Source: Pseudomonadota bacterium
GTDB lineage: Bacteria; Pseudomonadota; Gammaproteobacteria; Burkholderiales; Burkholderiaceae_C
Direction: 5' to 3'
Assembly: GCA_021819435.1 (NCBI GenBank)
Contig: JAKARB010000006.1
Location: 62,001 to 126,000 of the forward strand
Length of the DNA: 64,000 bases
The notes under the pieces are model-generated. The model was not told the DNA's origin. It searched no databases and saw only the letters and a list, made by a program, of their open reading frames with translations. The position numbers were made by a program, and so were the translations under genes. Numbering within the stretch: position 1 is the first letter of the stretch; each line of letters opens with the position of its first letter. Positions 26,660-35,272 of this stretch are shown here, one piece after another.

Positions 26660-27985
26660 TCAAGTGCGGATCTCGCCCTGGCCCAGCACCACGAACTTCA
26701 TCGAGGTCAGGCCTTCGAGGCCCACCGGGCCGCGCGCGTGGAACTTGTCCGTGCTGATGCCGATCTCGGCGCCCAGGCCGTACTCGAAACCGTCGGCGAA
26801 GCGCGTCGAGGCGTTGATCATCACGCTGGCCGAATCGACCTCGCGGATGAAGCGCATGCCGTTGGGGTGGTTCGTCGTCAGGATCGAATCGGTGTGGTGC
26901 GAGCCGTACTGGTTGATGTGCGCGATGGCCTCGTCCAGCGAGTCGACCACCTTCACGGCGATGATCGGGGCGAGGTACTCCTCGAACCAGTCCTGCTCGG
27001 TGGCGTCGACCACCTTGGCGCCCGGCACGTCGGCCAGGATGGCCTTGGCGCGGGCGTCGCAACGCATCTCCACGCCCTTGTCGGCGAACACACGGCCGAT
27101 CAAGGGCAGGAAGGCGGTGGCTTGCGCGGCATGAACCAGCAGCGACTCGGTCGCGTTGCAGGGGCTGTACTTCTGCGTCTTGGCGTTGTCGGTCACCTTC
27201 ACGGCCAGAGCCAGGTCGACCTGCTCGTCCACGTAGGTGTGGCAATTGCCGTCGAGGTGCTTGATGACGGGCACGCGCGCCTCGGCGCTGATGCGCTCGA
27301 TCAGGCCCTTGCCGCCGCGCGGGATGATCACGTCGACGAACTGCGGCATGGTGATGAGCTGGCCCACGGCCGCGCGGTCGGTGGTCTGCACCAGTTGCAC
27401 AGCGTTGGTGGGCAGGCCCGATTCGGCCAGCGCGGCCTGCACCAGCTTCCACAGCGCCAGGTTGGAGTGGATGGCTTCCGAGCCACCACGCAGCACGCAG
27501 GCATTGCCGCTCTTGATGGCCAGCGATGCGGCCTCGATCGTGACGTTGGGGCGCGACTCGTAGATCATGCCGAACACGCCGATGGGCACGCGCATCTGGC
27601 CCACGCTGATGCCTGTGGGGCGGCGGCGCACGTTGGTGATCTCGCCAACCGGGTCGGGCAGGGCGGCGACCTGCTCGCAGCTTTCGGCCATCACCTCGAT
27701 GACCTTGTCGGTCAGGCGCAGGCGGTCGACCATCGGGGCGGACAGGCCGTTTTGCTCGGCGTTGGCGATGTCGGAGGCGTTGCGGGCCTTCAGCTCGCCC
27801 GCATGGGCGCGGATCTGGCGGGCCAGGGCGAGCAGGGCGGCGTTCTTGCTGCCGGTGCTGGCGGCGGCCATCGAGGTGGCCGCGGCGCGCGCGGCCTGGC
27901 CGACGGCGTTCATGTAGTCGGCCACGGACTGGCCTTCGGACCAGGTGACGCTGGAGGTGGACGAAGCGTTGACGGCGGTGTTCAT
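26660..27985 (-). CDS. proA: glutamate-5-semialdehyde dehydrogenase
   Basis: NADPH-dependent reduction of gamma-glutamyl phosphate in proline synthesis. The aldehyde-dehydrogenase-fold signature is complete: [32 protein letters not shown], the [14 protein letters not shown] segment, the catalytic cysteine in [15 protein letters not shown] and the C-terminal [28 protein letters not shown]. 441 residues, including about 20 extra Ser/Thr-rich residues at the N-terminus. proB is not adjacent. It has its own terminator, so it is probably monocistronic. Confidence 0.97.
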   Translation of the reverse strand: MNTAVNASSTSSVTWSEGQSVADYMNAVGQAARAAATSMAAASTGSKNAALLALARQIRAHAGELKARNASDIANAEQNGLSAPMVDRLRLTDKVIEVMAESCEQVAALPDPVGEITNVRRRPTGISVGQMRVPIGVFGMIYESRPNVTIEAASLAIKSGNACVLRGGSEAIHSNLALWKLVQAALAESGLPTNAVQLVQTTDRAAVGQLITMPQFVDVIIPRGGKGLIERISAEARVPVIKHLDGNCHTYVDEQVDLALAVKVTDNAKTQKYSPCNATESLLVHAAQATAFLPLIGRVFADKGVEMRCDARAKAILADVPGAKVVDATEQDWFEEYLAPIIAVKVVDSLDEAIAHINQYGSHHTDSILTTNHPNGMRFIREVDSASVMINASTRFADGFEYGLGAEIGISTDKFHARGPVGLEGLTSMKFVVLGQGEIRT

Positions 27986-28093
27986 GCCGTGATTGTCTCA
28001 AACCCGGCGAGACCCTGCACCCGCTATGCTGCGGGGGCCTCCAGACCCTGCGCTCACCGGGTCGCGCAGCAGCACGACACGAGACGCCATGCC

Positions 28094-28495
28094 ATGCCCC
28101 CCACCCACCAGGTCATCCACATCCACCCCGAGGCGCCACCCAAGCCGCCCGAGGGTGCGCCATGCAATGGCTGCGGCGTGTGCTGCCTGGCCGAGCCGTG
28201 CCCGGTGGGCATGCTGGTGAGCCGCAAACGACATGGTGCCTGCGACTTGCTGCGTTGGTCTGGCGATCAAGGGCGCTACGTGTGTGGTTTGTTGGCCGGT
28301 GCCCAAGATGCGGCGGGTGAAGGGGCCGCGCGCTTCACCTCGCTCTGGCGCCGGATGTGGCAAGCCTGGGCACGGCGGTTGATTTCGGCAGGCAGCGGCT
28401 GCGACGCCAGCTTCGAAGTCGGCTTGGCTGGCGATCACGCCGATGGCATGGGCGCCCCGGTGCGACCGGCACCACCGAGCACGCGCCAGAAATGA
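28094..28495 (+). CDS. YkgJ-like cysteine-cluster protein
   Basis: 133-residue protein with an N-terminal cysteine cluster (APCNGCGVCCLAEPCPVG, residues about 22-39) of the type seen in YkgJ/UPF0153 putative zinc- or iron-chelating proteins, plus further cysteines in ACDLLRW and VCGLL. Its function is unknown. The start at 28094 is chosen because the region upstream, antisense to proA, is a shadow frame. The C-terminus is Pro/Arg-rich and poorly conserved in appearance. It diverges from proA. Confidence 0.75.
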   Translation: MPPTHQVIHIHPEAPPKPPEGAPCNGCGVCCLAEPCPVGMLVSRKRHGACDLLRWSGDQGRYVCGLLAGAQDAAGEGAARFTSLWRRMWQAWARRLISAGSGCDASFEVGLAGDHADGMGAPVRPAPPSTRQK

Positions 28496-28606
28496 GCCCT
28501 TGCGGCCCGGCTACTTTGCGCGTTGCGCCTGGCCTTGCCTGCCTACGATGCCTTACCGACTTTTCGATCGGTCTGCTCAGCCAACCGCATCACCCAGGAG
28601 CCCGCC

Positions 28607-28747
28607 ATGCGCCAGAAACTGCTGCAACACCTGCTGTTCGCCGCCATCGCCGCCTGGGGCCTCTACCTGACCCAGGGCGTGATGGATGATGCCTCGCTGA
28701 GTGGCCAGCCCCAGGCGCAGAACATCGCCTTCCTGGCCCTGCGCTGA
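28607..28747 (+). CDS. small single-helix membrane protein
   Basis: 46-residue ORF starting at an ATG with AGGAG seven bases upstream. An N-terminal basic residue pair precedes one hydrophobic helix (HLLFAAIAAWGLYLTQGV) and a short polar tail ending IAFLALR. No family is recognised. The ribosome site and membrane-helix layout favour a real gene, but coding by chance cannot be excluded at this length. Confidence 0.45.
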   Translation: MRQKLLQHLLFAAIAAWGLYLTQGVMDDASLSGQPQAQNIAFLALR

Positions 28748-28779
28748 ATCCAGGACCTCGGCGGGGCCTCAACAGGGCC

Positions 28780-30081
28780 TCAGCGCCACCCGAACATGAA
28801 GCTGCGCGCCAGCAGCCGCTTCACGGGCGGCAGTTGCTGCACCGCGCCCAGCCCCAGCCCCCGCAGGGTCGCCAGGATCGGTGCCGGCCACGTGAAGCTC
28901 CGTGCCAGGAAATCGGTCGTCCCCATGAGCGCCAGCCGGTCGGGCTGACGGCGCCGCTCGAAGCGCCTCAGAGCGCGGCGCACCTTCATTTCTCGCGTGC
29001 CGGCGTCGTCGCCAGCCACCCAAACCTGGGCCTTCAGCGCTTCAAGCAACTCGTGCACGTCGCGCATGGCCAGGTTGAAGCCCTGGCCCGCCACCGGGTG
29101 CAGCGTCTGCGCCGCGTTGCCGATGCGCACCACCGCTTCGTCGCTCACCAGCCGCGTGTGCGCGTTGAGCCCCAGCGGGAAGGCCTTGAGCGCTGACACC
29201 TCCAGGATGCGGCCCACGCGGTCAGGGAAGATGCTGCCCAGCACGGTCAGCCGCTGGGCCTCGTCGAGGCCGGCCACCGGGTCATCCTCCCGCTGAACGC
29301 ACCACACCAGGGCCGCGCGCCGGCCGGTTTCGCCGCCAGTGCGCACAGGGCCGGGCGGCAGGGGCAGCAGCGCGGCTGGGCCCGAAGGCGTGAAGCGTTC
29401 ATAAGCCACGCCATCTTGCGCGTTGCCATCGAGCCGCACCTGGCCCACCCACGCGGTCTGCTCGTAGTCGCGGCTCAGGCCTTCGGGCCATTGCAGTTTG
29501 GGCTGGTCGGCGAAGACACCGCCTTCGGCCACCACCACCAGGTCGAAGGCCTCGGCGATGTCGGCATCGACCTCGATGCGTTGCCCCAGGCCCTGGTCCA
29601 CTCGCTTGAAGCCGCGCACCGGCGTGCCGAAGCGCATGGCCAGGCGGTGTTCGCCCTGCGTGACGGCGGCCAGCCAGGCGGCTTGCAGCGGCGCCACCAG
29701 GGTGCCATAGCTGACCACAGCGCCCAGTTGCGCAACGCCATGCTCGCGAGCTGTGATGCTCACTTCGGGCTGGCCAGCACCTGGCCACAGCACGGTGGGC
29801 TGTTGCTGCGAGACGTGCACCTCGCGGATGGGGGCCTGCTGCCCTGAGTGCGCGATGGCTTCCCACACGCCGATGCGGCCGAGCTCTTGCACGGTGCCCA
29901 GTGACAAGGCCAGGGTGCGGGCGTCCTTCGAGATGTCGAGGTCGGCGGGGCGGGCGTCGAACACGGTGATGCGGGCCTCGGGCAGGGCGCGGGCGGCCTG
30001 CAAGGCCAAGCTCAGGCCGGCGGGGCCGGCGCCGACGATGGCGAGGCTGAGCTGGGGGGGGGCGGTGTCGGGTTGATCCAT
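28780..30081 (-). CDS. UbiH/COQ6-type FAD-dependent monooxygenase
   Basis: Flavin hydroxylase of the ubiquinone-biosynthesis monooxygenase family, 433 residues from the ATG at 30081. The N-terminal FAD motif is AIVGAGPAGLSLALQAAR, the central region has the VVVAEGG stretch, and the C-terminal RIGNAAQTLHPVAGQGFNLAMRDV is the second FAD-binding (GD-like) signature, with A in place of the usual GD-A-A order. This is typical of UbiH/UbiF/UbiM relatives. Which ring position is hydroxylated cannot be decided. The neighbouring ispB, which makes the isoprenoid tail, supports a ubiquinone role. An upstream frame to 30231 lacks conserved sequence. Confidence 0.88.
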   Translation of the reverse strand: MDQPDTAPPQLSLAIVGAGPAGLSLALQAARALPEARITVFDARPADLDISKDARTLALSLGTVQELGRIGVWEAIAHSGQQAPIREVHVSQQQPTVLWPGAGQPEVSITAREHGVAQLGAVVSYGTLVAPLQAAWLAAVTQGEHRLAMRFGTPVRGFKRVDQGLGQRIEVDADIAEAFDLVVVAEGGVFADQPKLQWPEGLSRDYEQTAWVGQVRLDGNAQDGVAYERFTPSGPAALLPLPPGPVRTGGETGRRAALVWCVQREDDPVAGLDEAQRLTVLGSIFPDRVGRILEVSALKAFPLGLNAHTRLVSDEAVVRIGNAAQTLHPVAGQGFNLAMRDVHELLEALKAQVWVAGDDAGTREMKVRRALRRFERRRQPDRLALMGTTDFLARSFTWPAPILATLRGLGLGAVQQLPPVKRLLARSFMFGWR

Positions 30082-30327
30082 GGTGCGACGGGGCGAGATG
30101 GTGCGCGTTGAGGCGCCATTTTGCGGTGAAGCGTGCCGTGAAGCGGTGCGAAGCGGCGAATCCCATGGCGCCATGCATTGGACCTTGCGATGAATCATCA
30201 CCGATTCGCCACTGGCGACAGGCCGCGTCACCGTGGCCCCTGAAAGGGGCTTTCTATAATCGCCCGCGTCGGGCTGTCATTCGGCCCCCCATGCGCGCCC
30301 TCAGGTGCGCCCAACCGCTTCCATCGC

Positions 30328-31308
30328 GTGACCTCTTCTTCATCCCCCGCCAGCTACCGAGCCCTCGCCGCAGCCGACATGGCCGAGGTCGATCAGGTCA
30401 TCCACCGACGGCTGTCTTCGCAGGTCGCGCTGGTCAACCAGATCTCGCACTACATCGTCAGCGCCGGTGGCAAGCGCGTGCGCCCCATGCTGCTGCTGCT
30501 GATCGCCGGCGCCCTGGGCAACCGCTCGAGCGAGCGCCATGAGCTGGCTGCCGTGGTCGAGTTCATCCACACCGCCACGCTGCTACACGACGACGTGGTC
30601 GACGAGTCCGACCTGCGCCGAGGCCGCAAGACGGCCAACGCCATGTTCGGCAACGCCGCCAGCGTGCTGGTGGGCGACTTCCTGTACTCGCGCGCTTTCC
30701 AGATGATGGTCTCGACCAACCGCCTGCGCGTGATGGAGGTGCTGGCTGACGCGACCAACGTCATCGCCGAAGGCGAGGTGCTGCAGCTGATGAACATGCA
30801 TGACCCCGACATCTCGGTGGACGACTACCTGCGCGTCATCGAATACAAGACGGCCAAGCTCTTCGAGGCCTCAGCGCGCCTGGGTGCGCTGATTTGCGAC
30901 GCCTCGCCCGAGGTCGAGGAGGCATGCGCCGAATACGGCCGCACCCTGGGCACGGCCTTCCAGCTCATCGACGACCTGCTCGACTACGAGGGCAGCACGT
31001 CCGAGCTGGGCAAGAACATCGGCGACGACCTGCGCGAGGGCAAGCCGACGCTGCCGCTGCTGGTGGCCATGCAGCGCGGCACGGCCGAAGAGGCCGCGCT
31101 CATTCGCCAGGCCATCGAGCAGGGCGAGGTTGAGCGCATGGCGCAGATCGTCGAGATCGTCAAACGCACCGGCGCGCTCGACGCCACCCGCGAGGCCGCG
31201 CAAGAGCAGGCCGAGCGCTCCAAGCGTTGCCTGGCGCTGCTGCCCGCCAATGATTGGCGAGAATCTCTGCTAGAATTGTCGTTTGACTCGATTCACAGGT
31301 CGTCGTGA
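30328..31308 (+). CDS. ispB: polyprenyl (octaprenyl) diphosphate synthase
   Basis: Trans-prenyltransferase that makes the long isoprenoid side chain of ubiquinone. Both aspartate-rich motifs are present: LLHDDVVDES (first DDxxD) and QLIDDLLDYEG (second). The SAGGKRVRPMLLLL segment binds isopentenyl diphosphate. The start is a GTG at 30328, with no competing ATG that would keep the N-terminal helix. 326 residues. Prenyl chain length cannot be read directly; octaprenyl is usual in this bacterial group. tRNA-Pro follows on the same strand after 26 bases, a conserved arrangement in Burkholderiales. Confidence 0.95.
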   Translation: MTSSSSPASYRALAAADMAEVDQVIHRRLSSQVALVNQISHYIVSAGGKRVRPMLLLLIAGALGNRSSERHELAAVVEFIHTATLLHDDVVDESDLRRGRKTANAMFGNAASVLVGDFLYSRAFQMMVSTNRLRVMEVLADATNVIAEGEVLQLMNMHDPDISVDDYLRVIEYKTAKLFEASARLGALICDASPEVEEACAEYGRTLGTAFQLIDDLLDYEGSTSELGKNIGDDLREGKPTLPLLVAMQRGTAEEAALIRQAIEQGEVERMAQIVEIVKRTGALDATREAAQEQAERSKRCLALLPANDWRESLLELSFDSIHRSS

Positions 31309-31334
31309 CGACGGCAGACGAATCGCAGTGACAT

Positions 31335-31411
31335 CGGGGTGTAGCTTAGCCTGGTAGAGCGCTACGTTCGGGACGTAGAGGCCGGAGGTTCGAATCCTCT
31401 CACCCCGACCA
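31335..31411 (+). tRNA. tRNA-Pro (anticodon CGG)
   Basis: A 77-base cloverleaf with encoded CCA. The acceptor arm CGGGGTG pairs with CACCCCG (31401-31407). The anticodon stem CTACG/CGTAG holds loop TTCGGGA with anticodon CGG, and the T arm is GGAGGTTCGAATCCTCT. Position one is C, as in bacterial proline tRNAs. It closely follows ispB. Confidence 0.97.
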
Positions 31412-31717
31412 GGTTTCTTCTTCATTTCCCCTCGCAGCATTCGCGCACCCACGCCTCCCAGGCGTGAGGCCTTCTGCAGGCACAGCGCTGATGGAATGCG
31501 CTCTTCGCTCTTGACTTCTTCTCGCATGGCGCCCTCAGGCATGCGGCTGGTTGGTCGGCTGGCGCGAGATCATCCATCGTTGCTGTATCCAGTCTTCCCT
31601 GACCTCGCGTGCGCTTCAAGACCCCGTGCAGGCTTTGTTAGCATCGAACGCTTCGCTGAGCAAGTCCCTCAGGTCATGCTCCATGAAACGCAAAAAACGC
31701 CAGAGGGAGACGCGTGC
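31412..31717. other. intergenic region between tRNA-Pro and GMC gene
   Basis: 306 bases. No tRNA-derived repeat, integrase remnant or second tRNA was seen, so there is no sign that the tRNA was used as an attachment site. No convincing promoter for the GMC gene was identified. A frame through the region that extends the GMC ORF upstream is poorly composed. Confidence 0.5.
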
Positions 31718-33331
31718 GTGAGCAGTTTTGATTATGTTGTCGTGGGCGGAGGTTCCGCAGGCTGCGTGCTGGCCAGCCGCCTGAGCGAGGACAAGAGCAT
31801 GTCTGTCTGCCTGTTGGAGGCCGGTCCCAGCGACTGGCATCCAGCGATCCATGTGCCGATGGGGCTGTTGTGGATGATGCGCAGCCCAGGCATGAACTGG
31901 AACCTCAGCACCCGCCCAGAGGCTGCTTTGGCAGGACGCCAGTTGTTCTGGCCGCGAGGCAAGACCCTTGGAGGCAGCAGTTCATCCAACGCGATGTGCT
32001 ACATCCGCGGCCACGCCCGGGACTATGACGAGTGGGCATCCCTCGGCTGCAAGGGCTGGTCTTTCAAGGATGTGCTGCCGTACTTCAAGCGCTCTGAGAA
32101 CCAGGAGCGCGGCGCCGATGAATTCCATGGCACGGGCGGACCGCTCAACGTGGCAGACCTTCGGTCGCCCAACGAATTGTCCGAGGCTTTCGTCAAAGCA
32201 GGCGTGCAGGCGGGCTTTCCTCACAACCGGGATTTCAATGGCGCGCAACAGGAAGGCGTGGGCCTTTTCCAGGTCACGCAGGTCAACGGCGAGCGTTGCA
32301 GCGCGGCCAAGGGGTACCTGACGCCGGTGCGTTCTCGTCCCAATCTGACCGTCATCACGGGCGTGCAGGCCACGCGCATCCTCACTGAATTGGGCGAGCA
32401 CGGAGCCCCCCGGGCCACAGGCGTGCAATACAACCAAGCCGGCACGTCACGGACCGTGCAGGCCAAGCGCGAGGTGCTGTTGGCGGCGGGCGCCATTTTC
32501 AGCCCGCAGCTCCTCATGCTGTCCGGCATCGGCGACCAGAAAGCGCTGCGGGACCAGGGCATCGCGTGCATCAAGCACCTGCCCGGCGTGGGCAAGAACC
32601 TGCAGGATCACCTCGACGTCATGGTTGTCCAGGCCTCTCGCAAGCGGGTCTCGTACAACCTCGGTCCGGGCAACGTGGCCAGGGGCCCGTGGCACATCCT
32701 GCGCTACCTGACGCGGCGCGATGGCATGTTCACCACCAATGGCGCCGAAGCCTGTGGGTTCATCAAGAGCGATCAAGCTGAAGAGATTCCAGATCTGCAG
32801 TTCCACTTCACGCCTGCCCGGCTGAAGGACCACGGACGCAACCTGTCCTTCCTGATGGGGCAGGGCTATTCGCTGCACGTGTGCAACCTCCGTCCCAAGA
32901 GCCGTGGCTGGCTGGAGCTGGCCTCGACCGATCCACTGCAGCCTCCAGCCATCCACGCCAACTACCTGTCGCACCCCGACGATGTGGTCAAGATGGTCAA
33001 GGGCGTCAAGCATGCTCGGCGCGTTCTGTCGCAAGCTGACATGGCGCCTTATCGGGGCAAGGAGATCCTGCCTGGGGAAGCGGTGCGCAGCGACGCGGAC
33101 ATCGAGCGCTTCGTCCGGCAGCATGCGGAGACGATCTACCATCCGGTGGGCACCTGCAAGATGGGGCTGGATGAGATGGCCGTGGTCGACCCCACGCTGA
33201 GGGTCGTGGGTGTCGAAGGACTGCGTGTGGTGGATGCTTCCATCATGCCAACGCTGGTGGGGGGCAACACCAATGCGCCCACCATCATGATCGCCGAGAA
33301 GGCGGTCGACATGATCCGCGACGCCCGGTAG
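31718..33331 (+). CDS. GMC family FAD-dependent oxidoreductase
   Basis: Glucose-methanol-choline oxidoreductase of 537 residues, close in layout to choline/alcohol dehydrogenases (BetA/AlkJ type). The FAD motif DYVVVGGGSAGCVLASRLSE lies at the N-terminus. WPRGKTLGGSSSSNAMCYIRG and LLAAGAIFSPQLLMLSGIG are the two GMC signatures, and the catalytic histidine lies in ETIYHPVGTCKMG with GGNTNAPTIMIAEKA near the end. The start is a GTG at 31718 with GAGGGAG eight to nine bases upstream; the longer frame to 31496 is rejected. The substrate is unknown, and no betaine genes are adjacent. Confidence 0.9.
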   Translation: MSSFDYVVVGGGSAGCVLASRLSEDKSMSVCLLEAGPSDWHPAIHVPMGLLWMMRSPGMNWNLSTRPEAALAGRQLFWPRGKTLGGSSSSNAMCYIRGHARDYDEWASLGCKGWSFKDVLPYFKRSENQERGADEFHGTGGPLNVADLRSPNELSEAFVKAGVQAGFPHNRDFNGAQQEGVGLFQVTQVNGERCSAAKGYLTPVRSRPNLTVITGVQATRILTELGEHGAPRATGVQYNQAGTSRTVQAKREVLLAAGAIFSPQLLMLSGIGDQKALRDQGIACIKHLPGVGKNLQDHLDVMVVQASRKRVSYNLGPGNVARGPWHILRYLTRRDGMFTTNGAEACGFIKSDQAEEIPDLQFHFTPARLKDHGRNLSFLMGQGYSLHVCNLRPKSRGWLELASTDPLQPPAIHANYLSHPDDVVKMVKGVKHARRVLSQADMAPYRGKEILPGEAVRSDADIERFVRQHAETIYHPVGTCKMGLDEMAVVDPTLRVVGVEGLRVVDASIMPTLVGGNTNAPTIMIAEKAVDMIRDAR

Positions 33332-33383
33332 CCTTTGCCCTGGTCATTTCTGACCTGCTGACAAGGACTGAGCGGCGGGCTCC

Positions 33384-34172
33384 TCACTCCCCGCTGCGCA
33401 ACTCCTGCAGCAGCCGGCCCACTTCCAGGCTGGCGCGCTCGCGGTGGCGCTCAACCGCCTGACGAATGATGTCAGGTGCGGCGAAGTCGACGTGCCCATG
33501 GCGGGCGCGGCTGATGGCACGCAGGGTGGGTTGCAAGGCCTGGAGCGCGTCGATTTCCGCCAGCGCTTCCTGGCGGGCTTGCATGAGTTCGAGGGCGGCG
33601 CGGCGGGTGTCGGCCGTGAGTTCCTCAGGGGTGACGGCCTGGTCGGTGGGGCGGCCCAGGTGGTTGCTCATGGTGAACTGGGTTGCCCGTGGATCGGTGC
33701 GCCAGCCCGTCAGCACCCGTGGAGGGCTTTGCGGATCGGGGCTCACCTGGACCCGGCCATCGGCCCGGTGTTGCCAGGACAGCCCACGCGCGAGGGCTTG
33801 TGCTCGGGTGACCTGGCCCTCGTTGGCCGACACGTTGAGTCGTTCGGTGTCGAAGTTCAGCCTGGGCAGGTCGTCCAATGGGGCAAGCAGCAATTCGCTC
33901 AGCTGAACGCGGCGCAGGCGCTCGTTGTCACGTGGCTCGAAGGGCGTGTCGTCCTGTGGTGCGTCGCCGGTTGGCAAGGTTTCTGCGATGAACTGCAGCA
34001 CATCGGTGACCCCGCAGTACGTGGCTGCGCGCAGGCGCACGGCCAGGCTTTCCCCTGGCCGCTCAGGCAGGGCCAGGTGATAGGGGTGGTGCCCCAGGTC
34101 GAGTGTCAGGTCAGGTGCCCCGGGGGGCAGCAACTGGCCGAACTCGATGGTGCGGTCGATGTAGATGTCCAT
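33384..34172 (-). CDS. hypothetical protein
   Basis: Unrecognised soluble protein of 262 residues (start at MDIYIDRTIEFG). There is no signal peptide or membrane helix. The first half begins with beta-like sequence (IEFGQLLPPGAPDLTLDLGHHPYHLALP), the middle contains LLAPLDDLPRLNFDTERLNVS, and the C-terminal 90 residues are strongly helical and charged (RRAALELMQARQEALAEIDA), ending in LLQELRSGE. Codon use and GC content match the neighbours. It is flanked by the convergent GMC gene and a membrane protein gene on the same strand. Confidence 0.65.
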   Translation of the reverse strand: MDIYIDRTIEFGQLLPPGAPDLTLDLGHHPYHLALPERPGESLAVRLRAATYCGVTDVLQFIAETLPTGDAPQDDTPFEPRDNERLRRVQLSELLLAPLDDLPRLNFDTERLNVSANEGQVTRAQALARGLSWQHRADGRVQVSPDPQSPPRVLTGWRTDPRATQFTMSNHLGRPTDQAVTPEELTADTRRAALELMQARQEALAEIDALQALQPTLRAISRARHGHVDFAAPDIIRQAVERHRERASLEVGRLLQELRSGE

Positions 34173-34275
34173 GTGGCGGCGCACTCCCGAAGTTCGCGTC
34201 CATGCGTTCCCATCTGCGCGGGATGTGAAGGGAGTTTGCCATGAACGCCCTCTTCATGGCTTGCGCATCATGAGA

Positions 34276-34920
34276 TCACCCGGCCAGGGGGGTGAGGTCG
34301 TCATCGAGTAGACCTTCATGCGGGGCCTGCCGGCCCTGGTGACGCGATGCTTGCGTTGGCTCAGGGTGCCCCGAGGGCATCAGCATGGGGCGCACCCAGC
34401 GCAGCGAAACCGCCGAGCCGAAACCCAGCGCCAGGGCGTACAGCAGCAGGAAGCCCGAGACGCCCAGGATCGGGGTCCAGGCCTTGGCGACGCCCAGGAA
34501 CATGGCGTAGCCCCAAGAGGTGGCGCTGACTGCACCCAGGATGGCGGCCAGCTTCACCTGTTGCTCGGTGGGGCGCTGGCGTCCGCCCAGGGCTGTGAGG
34601 GTGTAGCGGTGCAGCAAGAAGCCATTGGCCGTGAGGATGAGCACCACCGTCAGCTTGGCTTGCAGCTTGGGCGCTTTGGCAAGGGTGAGCGACACGGTGG
34701 ACATGTCCAGCGAGATGACGCTCAAGCCTGTGAGCCACAAGGCGACGAGTGACCAGGTGACGGCGCGGCTGGCCTTGACCATCAGATCCCGGTTCACCGG
34801 ACGGTGTCGCAGGATGGCGTAGTCACCGAATGCGATCGAAATGCCGGCGGCGATCATCGCGGCCAGGTGCATGAAGATCAACAGCGAACGGACCAGCTCG
34901 TAGGCGTGGGGATGGGGCAT
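34276..34920 (-). CDS. hypothetical integral membrane protein
   Basis: 214-residue protein with about five transmembrane helices (LLIFMHLAAMIAAGISIAFG, VTWSLVALWLTGLSVISL, LTVVLILTANGFLLH, LAAILGAVSATSWGYAMFL and GVSGFLLLYALALGFGSAV) and a polar C-terminal tail. Histidines in the first helix (MHLAAM) and between helices (LLHRYTL) could bind haem or metal, but this is speculative. The start has GGAGGAT just upstream. No family was assigned. Confidence 0.7.
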   Translation of the reverse strand: MPHPHAYELVRSLLIFMHLAAMIAAGISIAFGDYAILRHRPVNRDLMVKASRAVTWSLVALWLTGLSVISLDMSTVSLTLAKAPKLQAKLTVVLILTANGFLLHRYTLTALGGRQRPTEQQVKLAAILGAVSATSWGYAMFLGVAKAWTPILGVSGFLLLYALALGFGSAVSLRWVRPMLMPSGHPEPTQASRHQGRQAPHEGLLDDDLTPLAG

Positions 34921-35272
34921 GGATCCTCCGTTTGGCGGGCGTGAGCAGGGCTGTTGGCGCCCTTTTCTGCTTTCCGCTCAATCCAGGTTTTGTGCCATTT
35001 TTCACGGATTGCGACACATGTAAGTCGCCAATTTGTTTCCAGCTGTGAGCGGTGTTGGCAAAAAAGCGCTCAGGGTTTCCCTTGTGGGAATCGGCGGTGC
35101 CGATTCGCTATGCGGGTAGCTGAAGGGGGGCGGGCGGACGGGCCTGGACAACGATAGGACGAGAGGAGGACGGCGTACTGTCCGCTTTTCATTGTTTGAT
35201 GCAGATCAAAGGAAGTGAAGATGGCTCTCATCGCAAGCCACGCCTCGCTTCGAGGCATCAATCGGAGCAACC
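34921..35272. other. intergenic region upstream of the Aer-like receptor
   Basis: 352 bases between divergently transcribed genes. It contains the FNR-type site at 35196-35209 near the receptor. The rest shows no gene and no convincing -35/-10 pair. Confidence 0.6.
35196..35209 (+). promoter_or_regulatory. FNR/Anr-type operator upstream of the Aer-like receptor
   Basis: TTGATGCAGATCAA, an exact match to the FNR consensus TTGAT-N4-ATCAA, ending 63 bases before the receptor start codon. This is consistent with an activating (-41.5) position for a transcript with a leader of about 30 bases, though no clear -10 was found. An oxygen-responsive regulator would fit the redox-sensing receptor downstream. 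Confidence 0.6.

Noticed and set aside
30255..30260. TATAAT hexamer upstream of ispB
   Set aside because: Perfect -10 but no acceptable -35 at 16-18 bases upstream; not listed as a promoter.
31335..31717. tRNA-Pro as an integration site
   Set aside because: No integrase, no duplicated tRNA 3' end and no change of base composition downstream.
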